IMG/VR virus record: IMGVR_UViG_3300005732_000251 | Coordinates: 1-29,560 of that record | DNA length: 29,560 bases | From: a virus | Strand: one strand, 5' to 3' | Shown here: piece after piece, positions 16,429-24,098 of the stretch | Numbering within the stretch: the first letter of the stretch is position 1 | Layout: each line of letters begins with the position of its first letter | Translations under genes and position numbers: made by a program | Notes under the pieces: model-generated | Told to the model about the DNA's origin: nothing | What the model saw: only the letters and a program-made list of their open reading frames with translations | The model's database searches: none

Positions 16429-17686
16429 CTTTTTTATCACCTTGAGTTGGTAAGTCGTTAGCATCACCCATATTTAATGGCATGTGAAGCTTGTCCCCAC
16501 CGTCAATTGGTCCCCTACCTAAGTCTGCTCTAATTTCATTACTTGTCAGAACACCCCATTGTTTTGTGGTTCTGATATATTCAGATTGTGCCTTAATATC
16601 ACCTTTTAATAATCTCTGATAATCAAACTCAACATAGTAATTAGTACCATCTAATAAATACTTATTAAAAGAAGCTTCAATCTTTTCAAAAAGAGGCATT
16701 AACGCATCAATTGTGTATGCAATATTCTCTGATTCGTTATTATTATATGTGGCCCCTTCACGCTCCATAAGTTTAGACATAGGAACTCTAAATAATTTCG
16801 CTATATCTCTTTTGCTCATTTTCATTTGCTCAATGAATTGAAGATCCACAGATGAAACTTTTACAGGCGAAATCTTCATTCCTTCATCTAACACAACTGT
16901 TTTAAATGCTTTTCCTGCACCAACCTGTGAAGATTCCCACTGTCTTTTGAACTTTTGCTTTGCTTCATTGTTTAATTTCTTTTCTGTTTCAATAGAAACT
17001 GCTGGAACAGCTCTATTATCCATTAATGAACTTTGAAATTCTTTTTGTTTTAATGATAATGCGATTAATTCTCTTTGTGCTTCTACACGAGAAGCACCTA
17101 CCGATACAGTCGATCCTGGTCTATCTTTGATATGCAAAATATATTCTGCTGGTATCATAAACCTGTTATCAAACATGTATTTATCATTTTTATTCAGTAA
17201 AGCACGGTCAATATTATTTTTAGGAGTAATTCCGTAGAAAATATCACCATCATCACTTTCATAAACTGTTATTTGGTCTGGCCTCAAAGGGTGTAAGCCA
17301 GTTACTTCATATTTATAATTTCTTTCGATGAAACAATAGCTATTACCACGCTTTAACAAGTGGTCAATCATCATTTCTTTAAAATCTACTGTGGTTTGGT
17401 AGTAATTTGGGCCTGTCTTAGCAAGCATTTTATATAGATCTGAATCTACAGCTTTTTCTTTAATTCCATTTTTTCCCTCTTTGTAAAGCAACAGAGGAAC
17501 TTTTGCGATATCTTGCGACAGAATCATGATACATGAATACAAAGTAGATTCTTGATCTGTCATCTTAAAAGTTTTATTGGTAGTAACAACCTGGTCATTA
17601 CTAAGTAATGACCAGTTAAAATCTTCAACACCAAGTGTTTTCGATTTAGAGTTGTTACCTAGCCCAATTAGAGAGAGTAGCTTCAT
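16421..17686 (-). CDS. Portal protein, HK97 family
   Basis: The 421-residue protein has HK97 portal hallmarks: a T-L-Y-S-C-I-M-I-L-S-Q-D-I-A-K-V-P segment (about 48-64), G-N-S-Y-C-F-I-E-R, L-H-P-L-R-P-D-Q-I, H-I-K-D-R-P with G-S-T-V-S-V-G-A-S-R, and the C-terminal M-S-K-R-D-I-A-K-L-F-R-V-P. The portal dodecamer sits at one head vertex, docks the terminase and passes the DNA. Length fits the family (about 380-450). Unusually it lies downstream of the capsid gene with a small gene between, instead of between the large terminase and the protease. The start is ATG 17686, three bases after the preceding stop. Confidence 0.93.
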   Translation of the reverse strand: MKLLSLIGLGNNSKSKTLGVEDFNWSLLSNDQVVTTNKTFKMTDQESTLYSCIMILSQDIAKVPLLLYKEGKNGIKEKAVDSDLYKMLAKTGPNYYQTTVDFKEMMIDHLLKRGNSYCFIERNYKYEVTGLHPLRPDQITVYESDDGDIFYGITPKNNIDRALLNKNDKYMFDNRFMIPAEYILHIKDRPGSTVSVGASRVEAQRELIALSLKQKEFQSSLMDNRAVPAVSIETEKKLNNEAKQKFKRQWESSQVGAGKAFKTVVLDEGMKISPVKVSSVDLQFIEQMKMSKRDIAKLFRVPMSKLMEREGATYNNNESENIAYTIDALMPLFEKIEASFNKYLLDGTNYYVEFDYQRLLKGDIKAQSEYIRTTKQWGVLTSNEIRADLGRGPIDGGDKLHMPLNMGDANDLPTQGDKKDD

Positions 17687-17689
17687 GGG

Positions 17690-17896
17690 CTATGACTTTA
17701 CTCTTTTACCAAATTTTTGTTCTTCAATTAACTTTGCAACCTCTTCTGTAAAGCCTGCAATTTCACCAGGTACTTTATCCTGATTCTTATCAATTGTTGG
17801 ACCCCTATAAACTCTTCCTGCGTGTGTCATTGTTTTCAGGAACTGAATAGAAACCAATTTTTCTTTTTTTTCTTCTTTTTTAGTTTTTTCGCTCAT
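17690..17896 (-). CDS. Small charged protein between capsid and portal genes
   Basis: A 68-residue product is chosen because GGAGAG lies seven bases before the ATG at 17896, while the in-frame ATG at 17911 actually contains this binding site. The N-terminus is strongly charged (K/E repeats). The middle has M-T-H-A-G-R-V-Y-R-G-P, and the end is a helix (E-E-V-A-K-L-I-E-E-Q). The central motif is reminiscent of small head-region proteins in other phages, but the family is not identified. The gene directly follows the intrinsic terminator after the capsid gene. A role in head assembly is inference from place. Confidence 0.7.
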   Translation of the reverse strand: MSEKTKKEEKKEKLVSIQFLKTMTHAGRVYRGPTIDKNQDKVPGEIAGFTEEVAKLIEEQKFGKRVKS

Positions 17897-17928
17897 TTTA
17901 AGACTCTCCATTAATTATAAATAATAAA

Positions 17929-17948
17929 GAGGTGGGAAACCCCACCTC
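17929..17948 (-). terminator. Intrinsic terminator after the major capsid gene
   Basis: GAGGTGGG and CCCACCTC form a perfect 8-bp stem around a 4-base loop. On the minus strand a T-rich stretch (TTTATTATTTAT) follows at once. It lies 16 bases past the capsid stop and before the next gene, so it could act as a partial terminator giving the capsid mRNA a dosage advantage over the portal and tail genes. Confidence 0.8.
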
Positions 17949-17963
17949 AAAACTTAATATTTC

Positions 17964-19253
17964 TTAAGCACCCCATTGAACAGCTTGAGCAACTGCCACA
18001 CAGTTTAGGTGTCTAGCTTGGAAGTCATGCTGTGAAACAAGCTTAAAAGCTACCGTATCTTCTGCAAATGTAGACTTAAGCTGTCCACCAGACTGATATG
18101 ATCCTGTTTCAGTAGACTCGATAACCATTCCACCATTTTCACCAAGATACAGCCCACTTGGAGATACAAGAGTAAGTTCAGATTCATTCGAACCTGCACC
18201 AAGATTGCTTGGAATTGCTTCTGTGTACTCAAATTTTCTATCAAATAGAAGCCCGTCTTTCATTTCCGGAAATGCTCTGTTTCCGTTGGCATCTCTTAAG
18301 AACATTAAATAGTTCTTAACTCTAGATGACATACAAAATACTGCATCTTGAGTTGGAATATTTTGACCTTCTAAAGTTTGAAGAAGTTTTTTGATCTCTA
18401 ATTCAACAGCAGCGACATTTGGAGTAGTTCCAGCAGCAGCATTAAAAGCTTGTCCGGCATTAGTTGCAATCTCTAAAAGAGAGCTAGGAGTGTTAGCACC
18501 ACCTACACCTCTAATAAAGTGTGCATCTTCTGCCTGTGCCATTGCATCTAGAAGATCTTCCCTGATAATTCTATCTACGTTCTGCACAGACCAATCAAGC
18601 ATTTCTTTTGTTACAGATGTAACAGCCATTAGTTTTTTAAGTGATAACTCACAGTTTCCAAATGCCATGTCTGTAGCATCAAGAGCAGTTTTTTCACCAA
18701 CATAAGAAGCTTGCGTAGAACCTGTTTTTCTATTTACTGTAATTTTTCCATGTGGAACACCAATAGGAGTTGGCATCATTCTTCTTACAATAGTTCTATT
18801 ATTAAGAAGTTCAATTAGCTCTGATGAGATTTCCGCTGGAATTGTATTTTGACCTGTTCCAGCAGTGGCCATAAGCGTTTTTGTAACAGGGTGGTTTTCA
18901 CCATATGCTTTTTCTGCAAACTCTAAAGGTGTTCCCCCATTGTGTTTTGCTGCAAGCATACATCTAAAATAACCAGCAGCATGTAAACCCTTTTCAAGTT
19001 TGATAGCTGTAGTATCTGTAGAATCATTTTCTGGTTTATTTTTTGTTGAAACATCTTTTGACTTTTGTGCTTCAATTAATTCAAGATCTGAAATCTCTTC
19101 TTTAATAGAGTTGATTTTTGTTCTTGTTTCATTAAGTTCTTTTGTTTTTTCTTCTGAAAAGTCTTTTCCCTGCTCACCTCTAAGATTAACAAGTTCTTCA
19201 AAAGATTTAACAAGAGTACCAAGTTCTAATTTAAGTTTTTGTAGTCTTTTCAC
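17964..19253 (-). CDS. Major capsid protein, HK97 fold
   Basis: The 429-residue protein has a coiled-coil N-terminal delta-like domain (about 1-65, rich in Lys/Glu) and a linker with Lys, Asp and Thr. The HK97 capsid domain follows: N-T-I-P-A-E-I-S-S-E-L-I-E-L-L, the P-loop region with V-P-H-G-K-I-T-V, E-K-T-A-L-D-A-T-D, then the C-terminal V-S-Q-H-D-F-Q-A-R-H. The delta domain acts as internal scaffold and would be cut off by the protease encoded next door; the cleavage point cannot be read by eye. The start is GTG 19253 with AGAGG at 5-6 bases. A terminator follows the gene. Confidence 0.93.
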   Translation of the reverse strand: MKRLQKLKLELGTLVKSFEELVNLRGEQGKDFSEEKTKELNETRTKINSIKEEISDLELIEAQKSKDVSTKNKPENDSTDTTAIKLEKGLHAAGYFRCMLAAKHNGGTPLEFAEKAYGENHPVTKTLMATAGTGQNTIPAEISSELIELLNNRTIVRRMMPTPIGVPHGKITVNRKTGSTQASYVGEKTALDATDMAFGNCELSLKKLMAVTSVTKEMLDWSVQNVDRIIREDLLDAMAQAEDAHFIRGVGGANTPSSLLEIATNAGQAFNAAAGTTPNVAAVELEIKKLLQTLEGQNIPTQDAVFCMSSRVKNYLMFLRDANGNRAFPEMKDGLLFDRKFEYTEAIPSNLGAGSNESELTLVSPSGLYLGENGGMVIESTETGSYQSGGQLKSTFAEDTVAFKLVSQHDFQARHLNCVAVAQAVQWGA

Positions 19254-19264
19254 TTTTTACCTCT

Positions 19265-19855
19265 TTACTTAACAGAAGCTAGATAATCTTCTAGTTCTTT
19301 CTGCTCTTTGTTAAATTGTTCTTCAAATTCTTTATCTTGAATTTCTTTCTGGGCTTTAATGGAAGGCTTTTCTTTAGATTCCTTAAGGGATCTACTAACA
19401 GCCAAAGATTCCGGATTGCAAGGGATAGTACAAACAGAATATTCTAAAACCTCTGATTTCTTGTACTCAAATACTTCACGGCCATCTAGATCAATCCAAC
19501 CGTAGTCTTTCGGGATAAATGAAATGGAACCGGCATTTAAAACACCACATTTTACTAGTTCAAATTTTTCGTCAATAAATGGGCTAACACCCTTTGGCGC
19601 AAATTGAACATCCATAAAGGTTTCTGTCCCTTCACGTTGCCAATCTTTCCCTGTTCCAAGGGGCAAATCTTTATTGTGATTAAAAAGGATAATCGGGTTT
19701 TGAGAAAAGTTAGAAAAATCTAAACCTTCTTGTCTAATTATATCTCCATCTCTATCAATGGCTTCACTTGAAATCTTGAATCTAACAACTCTGTCATTAT
19801 CATCAATAACTTTTGCTTCAATGTTAAACTGTTTTCGTAATACTTTTGTAGTCAT
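19265..19855 (-). CDS. Prohead (capsid maturation) protease, HK97 / S78 family
   Basis: The 196-residue protein shows the S78 serine protease pattern: S-S-E-A-I-D-R-D-G-D-I-I near the start, P-I-I-L-F-N-H-N-K with the likely catalytic His 60, L-N-A-G-S-I-S-F with the likely catalytic Ser 110, and E-V-L-E-Y-S-V-C-T-I-P-C-N-P-E-S, the conserved third block. It cleaves the scaffold part of the capsid protein during prohead maturation. It directly precedes the capsid gene. The C-terminal tail (from about 155) is charged and probably removed or flexible. TAGGAG precedes the ATG at 19855. Confidence 0.9.
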   Translation of the reverse strand: MTTKVLRKQFNIEAKVIDDNDRVVRFKISSEAIDRDGDIIRQEGLDFSNFSQNPIILFNHNKDLPLGTGKDWQREGTETFMDVQFAPKGVSPFIDEKFELVKCGVLNAGSISFIPKDYGWIDLDGREVFEYKKSEVLEYSVCTIPCNPESLAVSRSLKESKEKPSIKAQKEIQDKEFEEQFNKEQKELEDYLASVK

Positions 19856-19905
19856 AACAATGATCTCCTACTAAAAGAATTACATAAAAAGTGACATGCT
19901 CCTAC

Positions 19906-19923
19906 TTACTAAAGTAAAGAGTG
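19906..19923. repeat. Near-palindrome TTACTAAAGTAA, copy 3, with extension
   Basis: This intergenic copy, just downstream of the large terminase stop, shares 18 identical bases (TTACTAAAGTAAAGAGTG) with 23925-23942. Both copies lie directly after a gene end on the minus strand, so they may be termination or regulatory sites. Confidence 0.5.
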
Positions 19924-19924
19924 T

Positions 19925-21646
19925 TTAGAATATGAGAAGATCTTCACCTTCATTGTTATATTGACTCTCCTCTTCCTCTTCAAAATATAACCATCTTACA
20001 AGTGCGATCAGTATTGCAATAAAAGGATCTATTTTATCTTCACTAGTTTTTTTAAATGGAAAGATATTTTCATTCTTATCTGCCTTAACTTGAACATTGC
20101 TAACGGCCCAAGCTAAAACAGGGTTTCCATTATGGTGAAATCTTTTATCTTTAACTAGCTTTTCAAACTCTTTTAACGGTTCTGAAAATACAGAGACTCT
20201 TTGAGGAACCTCACAGACTTCAACACCTTCCTTCTCAATCATGTTGGCGAACATTGTCGCCCCCCATGGATCATAAGCAAATTCTTTAACTTCTGTTTTT
20301 CTTGCAATTTCTTTACAATCGTTTTTTAGAAATTCGTAATCAATTGTTGCACCTTCTGTTTCTATTAAGTAACCTTGATCTACCCATGTTTGATATGCGC
20401 TATTCTTGCGTTTTCTTAGGTACTTTTTTAAAGTTTCAGAAGGTAAATAGGAAAAAACATCTGCGTAATAATGCCAATCACCATCAATTTTCTTTCTTAC
20501 AATCCAGCTAACGTCTGACATATCAATTTTAGAAGATAAATCTACTCCTATAATTGACTCTTCACCTTCAAAATCTGATAGTTCAAAATCATCCTTACAC
20601 TGTAAATATTCATCCATATCAATAAATGAAGATCCACCGGCTACCCATATATTAAAATTCTTAGTGAGAACATTTGGCTTTCTACTTGAGATGTTTTGGG
20701 AAGATGTTACTTGTTTCGCTAAATATTCACGTGATACAGAAACATCTAAATTTGGATTAGCCTTAATCCATACATTAGGATCTGTATAATCATCTTTTTC
20801 ATCGAGTGTAAAAACCATGCAAAATAATGATTCATCTTGAATTTCTTGATTTAATAGCTTTATGGCCTCGTCACGGTTTTGATAACAAACTCCAGTAAGA
20901 TCAAAACCAGCAGTAGTAATAGAGTAAAGTAAAGGCTGTTTTCTTGCACCTAATGCAGTTTCAAATACATCATATATACCAGAGCTCTTATGGGCATGTA
21001 ATTCATCCAAAACTGTAAAATGAGGATTGTAACCATCTTGAGTTTTTGAATCAGAACCTACGGGCTTATAAAAAGAATTTGAACCAGAACAAAATATAGA
21101 CTTTGCTGCTAAAGTAATACCAAGTCTTTTACATAGGGCCGGTCTTTTCTTTAACATTGTGTGAGCATCACCCCATACAATTTTTGCTTGATCTTCCTTG
21201 GTCGCTGCACTGTAGCCCTCTGCCCCTGCTTCACCATCACAAAAGGTCATATAAATGGCAATCGCTGAAAGCTTTAATGACTTACCATTTTTTCTTGCAA
21301 CTTCTTCATAAACCCTAGTAAATCTTCTATAGCCATCTTTTACTTTATAAAAACCAAAAATGTTTAAAAACTGAAATTTTTGCCATGGTTCAAAAGTAAT
21401 ATTTTGTCCGGCCAACTCTCCCTTAGTGTGTGGCAATAAAGAGCAAATCATTAGGGCACGTTCTGCCCTAGCTACTTTCATTTCAAAACGTTTATCTAAT
21501 AAGTCTCGATGATATCTTTCACAAGCTTGTATCACGTATTTACAAGCTATAATCTTGCCTTTTAATACATCTAAAGAATAATTGTGTGCTTCATTACAAT
21601 GAGGAAATTTTTTACCGAATGGATTACGCTTAAGCCATTTTTTCAT
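19925..21646 (-). CDS. terL: Terminase large subunit
   Basis: The 573-residue packaging motor has an ATPase domain with the Walker A-like E-E-V-A-R-K-N-G-K-S (114-123) and Walker B T-V-L-D-E (211-215). The motor part ends with the coupling stretch S-I-T-T-A-G (about 242-247). The nuclease domain contains I-I-G-V-D-L-S-S (metal ligand Asp 369) and later Y-D-P-W-G-A-T, fitting the Terminase_1/YmfN-like group. The enzyme cuts concatemeric DNA and pumps it through the portal using ATP. Its gene shares one base (TAATG) with the small-subunit stop, so the two are translationally coupled. The C-terminus is acidic (E-E-E-E-E-S). Confidence 0.95.
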   Translation of the reverse strand: MKKWLKRNPFGKKFPHCNEAHNYSLDVLKGKIIACKYVIQACERYHRDLLDKRFEMKVARAERALMICSLLPHTKGELAGQNITFEPWQKFQFLNIFGFYKVKDGYRRFTRVYEEVARKNGKSLKLSAIAIYMTFCDGEAGAEGYSAATKEDQAKIVWGDAHTMLKKRPALCKRLGITLAAKSIFCSGSNSFYKPVGSDSKTQDGYNPHFTVLDELHAHKSSGIYDVFETALGARKQPLLYSITTAGFDLTGVCYQNRDEAIKLLNQEIQDESLFCMVFTLDEKDDYTDPNVWIKANPNLDVSVSREYLAKQVTSSQNISSRKPNVLTKNFNIWVAGGSSFIDMDEYLQCKDDFELSDFEGEESIIGVDLSSKIDMSDVSWIVRKKIDGDWHYYADVFSYLPSETLKKYLRKRKNSAYQTWVDQGYLIETEGATIDYEFLKNDCKEIARKTEVKEFAYDPWGATMFANMIEKEGVEVCEVPQRVSVFSEPLKEFEKLVKDKRFHHNGNPVLAWAVSNVQVKADKNENIFPFKKTSEDKIDPFIAILIALVRWLYFEEEEESQYNNEGEDLLIF

Positions 21647-22116
21647 TAATTAAAACCAAGGGCAGCACCTAAAGGGTCATCCTCATTTTCACCATTTCCG
21701 ATTTGTTCTATATTTGTTCGTGAGGCTGGAGTTAAACCATACTGGCCCTGCAATGTTTTGATTCTCTCAAAAGCTTGATGCTTTATAGTTAAATTAGGGT
21801 TTTTTACAATCCCTTTTTTAGTGATAACAGTATAACCATTTTTAAGAATATCTAAGTGCGCACTCCAATATTGAGCGTAAGAATCAGCAAGAATCAAAAG
21901 GTTTTCAATATCTGTATCTAGCAGAATTTGCGCTGCGCTTAATTTCTTATAAAGAGATATAAAATTCTTTTGACCTTGCTCACATAAAATTGAAATATCA
22001 ATTTCTTCAATATCTGCAACATCACTAGGCTTCATTACAACTTTTCCTGCTTCCTTATCTCTGTCTCGTGAACCTTGAATCAATTTAAGTTCTTTGGGCT
22101 TTTTATGCCTTCCCAT
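21646..22116 (-). CDS. terS: Terminase small subunit, P27 family
   Basis: The 156-residue protein begins M-G-R-H-K-K-P, the usual basic opening of P27-type small terminases, with further R-D-R-D-K-E. The central region has Y-K-K-L-S-A-A-Q-I-L-L-D-T-D and the helix A-D-S-Y-A-Q-Y-W-S-A. It ends L-T-P-A-S-R-T, a typical C-terminal mark of the family. It recognises the packaging site on phage DNA and activates the large subunit. The ATG at 22116 has AAAGG at eight bases. The leader upstream (22117-22280) with clustered G-runs is a candidate for the DNA site it binds. Confidence 0.9.
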   Translation of the reverse strand: MGRHKKPKELKLIQGSRDRDKEAGKVVMKPSDVADIEEIDISILCEQGQKNFISLYKKLSAAQILLDTDIENLLILADSYAQYWSAHLDILKNGYTVITKKGIVKNPNLTIKHQAFERIKTLQGQYGLTPASRTNIEQIGNGENEDDPLGAALGFN

Positions 22117-22143
22117 ATGTCATACCTTTGACGCTTGCCACCG

Positions 22144-22236
22144 CCCCCAAAATCATTTTTTTCGTCCATGTAGAAAATTTCATAACCCCACGGTAAATAC
22201 CCCTTAAGCACTTACAAGCTTAACTACCCCATCCCC
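22144..22236 (-). other. Cluster of five G-runs in the leader upstream of terS (candidate pac/cos or regulatory site)
   Basis: Five runs of four or five C on the plus strand (G on the minus) occur at 22144-22148, 22186-22189, 22200-22203, 22227-22230 and 22233-22236. Three have similar surroundings (ATGGGGTAGTTA, AAGGGGTATTTA, GTGGGGTTATGA). All lie in the 164-base gene-free stretch between the RusA-HNH stop and terS, the normal place of packaging sites. Such clustering is unusual in DNA this AT-rich. No clear promoter hexamers were seen. Confidence 0.45.
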
Positions 22237-22280
22237 TAAAGAAACAACGTGTAAGCTACTGTAATACCGTTAAGTAATAA

Positions 22281-23102
22281 CTAACTAAATCTTCCCTTAC
22301 TATCTCTAACTTGATCAACCCTAGCCGTTTTCGAAGAATGACAAGCATTGCAAAGTGTAACCAGATTAGATTCTTGATAAAACAACTTATCATTTCCCTT
22401 ATGTGCTATTCTGTGATCAACATGTAGGTTCTTATCCTCACCACAATTATCACAAAAAGGATACTTGCTTAGATGTAGAGCTCTTAACTTCCTCCATGAT
22501 TCACGAGCATACATAGGCTTAAACTTACCAGCATCTTGAACGCTCTTTGGCATATGTCTTTTACCTTTAGACCTTAAATGTTGTGGCTTGTGTACTTTCA
22601 TATCATTCCAATTGTTAATGTAATTAATCATGTCATCAAGATTGGCTTTGTATTTATTTCTAATGGTATCAATAAGAATAGAATCAACTTCTTCAATCGG
22701 TACAATGAAGAGATCCACATTGTTTTCACCAGTTCTTTTCATTGGCAGAAAGTCAAAGAAATATGAGTCATTAACACCAAGCAATTCAGCTACACAATCT
22801 TCAATTACTTTTATCCTATTACTTGTATCAAGTTGCTTAACTGCTTCTTTTGCCTTGATTGTTTTATTTAGAACTAAACTTAAGTCAAATTTAAATACCC
22901 AAAATAGAAAGTATGGCCTTCTATTTCCTACTTGCTCTAAGTAATTCAAAGCACTTTTAATAGAAGCTTGATTAAGATAGCACCATTGTTCAAAACTATT
23001 TTCATATCGAGCATATGCTGCGCTTTTCTTTCTACTTTTTCCTACGTTTGAATAAGCTACATTAACACTCACAGGCATTGGTATATTTTTAAATGTGATC
23101 AT
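22281..23102 (-). CDS. RusA-like resolvase domain fused to HNH endonuclease
   Basis: This 273-residue protein appears to join two nucleases. Residues 1-140 resemble RusA Holliday-junction resolvases: I-P-M-P-V-S-V-N-V-A-Y near the start, then L-D-T-S-N-R-I-K-V-I-E-D-C-V-A-E-L-L-G (Asp 92, Asn 95, Asp 102) and N-D-S-Y-F (Asp 112), the acidic metal-binding pattern. After a linker (about 140-190), residues 195-273 are an HNH nuclease: C217-x2-C220, L-H-V-D-H (228-230), N246 and C251-N-A-C254-H255. HNH proteins beside terminase often take part in cleavage during packaging, and RusA resolves branched replication DNA before packaging. The combination in one gene fits a debranching and cutting enzyme. 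ATGA overlap with the upstream gene. Confidence 0.85.
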   Translation of the reverse strand: MITFKNIPMPVSVNVAYSNVGKSRKKSAAYARYENSFEQWCYLNQASIKSALNYLEQVGNRRPYFLFWVFKFDLSLVLNKTIKAKEAVKQLDTSNRIKVIEDCVAELLGVNDSYFFDFLPMKRTGENNVDLFIVPIEEVDSILIDTIRNKYKANLDDMINYINNWNDMKVHKPQHLRSKGKRHMPKSVQDAGKFKPMYARESWRKLRALHLSKYPFCDNCGEDKNLHVDHRIAHKGNDKLFYQESNLVTLCNACHSSKTARVDQVRDSKGRFS

Positions 23103-23446
23103 ATTCTTGAGTTCTCATACTTTTCATGGCATTGATTACAAACAATCTTGTTGTACGACCTAAAACATTTACCGCAATTATTACACTTGCTTTCAGAAAA
23201 AACCCTTGGAAGCTTATAGGCCTTAACTTCTGCTTTACTTGGTTCAAGAAACAATCTTGCATATATACTTCTTAATTGACGCTCATACTTAGTAGGATTA
23301 TCCATATACTGCTTCAAAGACTTCTTATCAAAACCTGTTAAATAAACAACTGTTTCATCCCTTAAATAAAGAAGTTCTTCTTTTATTAATAATGAAACAA
23401 TCTTATCAACTGATAGATTTCTCGGTTCTCTTTTTAAAAGATGCAC
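23099..23446 (-). CDS. Hypothetical protein with C-terminal zinc ribbon
   Basis: The 115-residue protein starts at GTG 23446 with GAGGG nine bases upstream. Its N-terminal two thirds are helical and basic. The C-terminus has C88-N-N-C91 and C103-N-Q-C106 (a further Cys at 94), a treble-clef or zinc-ribbon arrangement likely to bind one zinc ion and perhaps nucleic acid. It is coupled to the RusA-HNH gene by an ATGA overlap, so a shared role in DNA metabolism is plausible. No specific family is recognised. Confidence 0.7.
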   Translation of the reverse strand: MHLLKREPRNLSVDKIVSLLIKEELLYLRDETVVYLTGFDKKSLKQYMDNPTKYERQLRSIYARLFLEPSKAEVKAYKLPRVFSESKCNNCGKCFRSYNKIVCNQCHEKYENSRI

Positions 23447-23481
23447 ACTTTATTCCCTCAAAGCTAAAAACTTTAGACAAA

Positions 23482-23500
23482 GCAGATTTTCTAAATCTGC
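23482..23500. other. 8-bp perfect hairpin in a gene-free stretch
   Basis: GCAGATTT and AAATCTGC pair perfectly around a 3-base loop in the 98-base gap between two minus-strand genes. A short TTTG follows on the minus strand, so it is at best a weak terminator. It could equally be a regulatory hairpin before the GTG start at 23446. Confidence 0.45.
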
Positions 23501-23544
23501 AAAGACATTTCTTATTGAAACAGATAATGCAATATTTCACTCAA

Positions 23545-23871
23545 CTAACCTCTATTCAAAGCATTTACTTCATGTTTGATAACACTTCTTACAACTTCAT
23601 CAAGCCAATTCACATCACTCTTATGCAAGTAATCACTAGTATGTAAGCCCAGTGCCTTATTCCTAGCCCTAACTCGATCTAAGACAGTCAACAAATTCAT
23701 ATATGCATCTTCACACATAAACATATTGCTACCGATATCTACTTTTTTAATTATAAATTTATTTTTTCCAGATCTTACTAAGACAATACTAAAAACAATC
23801 ACTGAAATAATATTAAAGAAAATTAGCACATAAATTAGGTTCAAACTGATTAAGATGTTAGCATTATTCAT
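23545..23871 (-). CDS. Hypothetical membrane protein
   Basis: The 108-residue protein has one strong hydrophobic segment at about 6-32, then a basic stretch (R-S-G-K-N-K) that would face the cytoplasm, and a helical C-terminal domain with two charged segments. This suggests an N-out, single-pass protein with a cytoplasmic domain of about 75 residues. No enzyme motif is seen. It follows the terminator at 23938-23960 and so may have its own promoter or depend on read-through. The function is not known. Confidence 0.6.
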   Translation of the reverse strand: MNNANILISLNLIYVLIFFNIISVIVFSIVLVRSGKNKFIIKKVDIGSNMFMCEDAYMNLLTVLDRVRARNKALGLHTSDYLHKSDVNWLDEVVRSVIKHEVNALNRG

Positions 23872-23924
23872 AACTATCCTTTGTTATCCATGTCTAGAAT
23901 ATCAATACATAGCCTTATAAAAAA

Positions 23925-23942
23925 TTACTAAAGTAAAGAGTG
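23925..23942. repeat. Near-palindrome TTACTAAAGTAA, copy 4, with extension
   Basis: Identical over 18 bases to 19906-19923. Here it overlaps the stem of the terminator at 23938-23960 and supplies the T-rich tract after it on the minus strand. Confidence 0.5.
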
Positions 23943-23960
23943 CTCAAGAATAGAGCACTC
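23938..23960 (-). terminator. Intrinsic terminator candidate
   Basis: GAGTGCTC and GAGCACTC form a perfect 8-bp stem with a 7-base loop. On the minus strand TTTACTTTAGTAATTTTTT follows. It lies 8 bases downstream of the stop of the 33-residue gene and upstream of the membrane protein gene starting at 23871, so it may mark the end of an early transcript. Confidence 0.65.
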
Positions 23961-23967
23961 AAGTAAA

Positions 23968-24069
23968 CTAAAATGTTTTCGTAAACTCCCTAACCTTCAT
24001 AACTATTTCACTACCAATAGCAATGAAAGGGGCAAGGGGGCAGATGATTAATGACAAGTATTCTTTCAT
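23968..24069 (-). CDS. Small hydrophobic protein (33 residues)
   Basis: An ATG at 24069 opens a 33-codon frame ending just before the terminator hairpin. The peptide has one hydrophobic segment (about 5-24, with C-P-L-A-P-F-I-A-I-G) and a basic tail. GGAG lies about 11 bases upstream, slightly far, while AAAGAG is too close, so the ribosome binding site is only moderate. It follows the PAPS-reductase-like gene by 29 bases. The short frame could be chance, but placement between a gene and its terminator supports it. Confidence 0.45.
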   Translation of the reverse strand: MKEYLSLIICPLAPFIAIGSEIVMKVREFTKTF

Positions 24070-24098
24070 CTCTTTATTCTCCTAGTGGGTTAGTTCTA

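Noticed and set aside
22080-22169. 29-codon frame (ATG 22169) in the terS leader
   Set aside because: Gly-rich, without a proper binding site, and overlapping terS by 37 bases; it arises from the G-runs and shows no coding signs.
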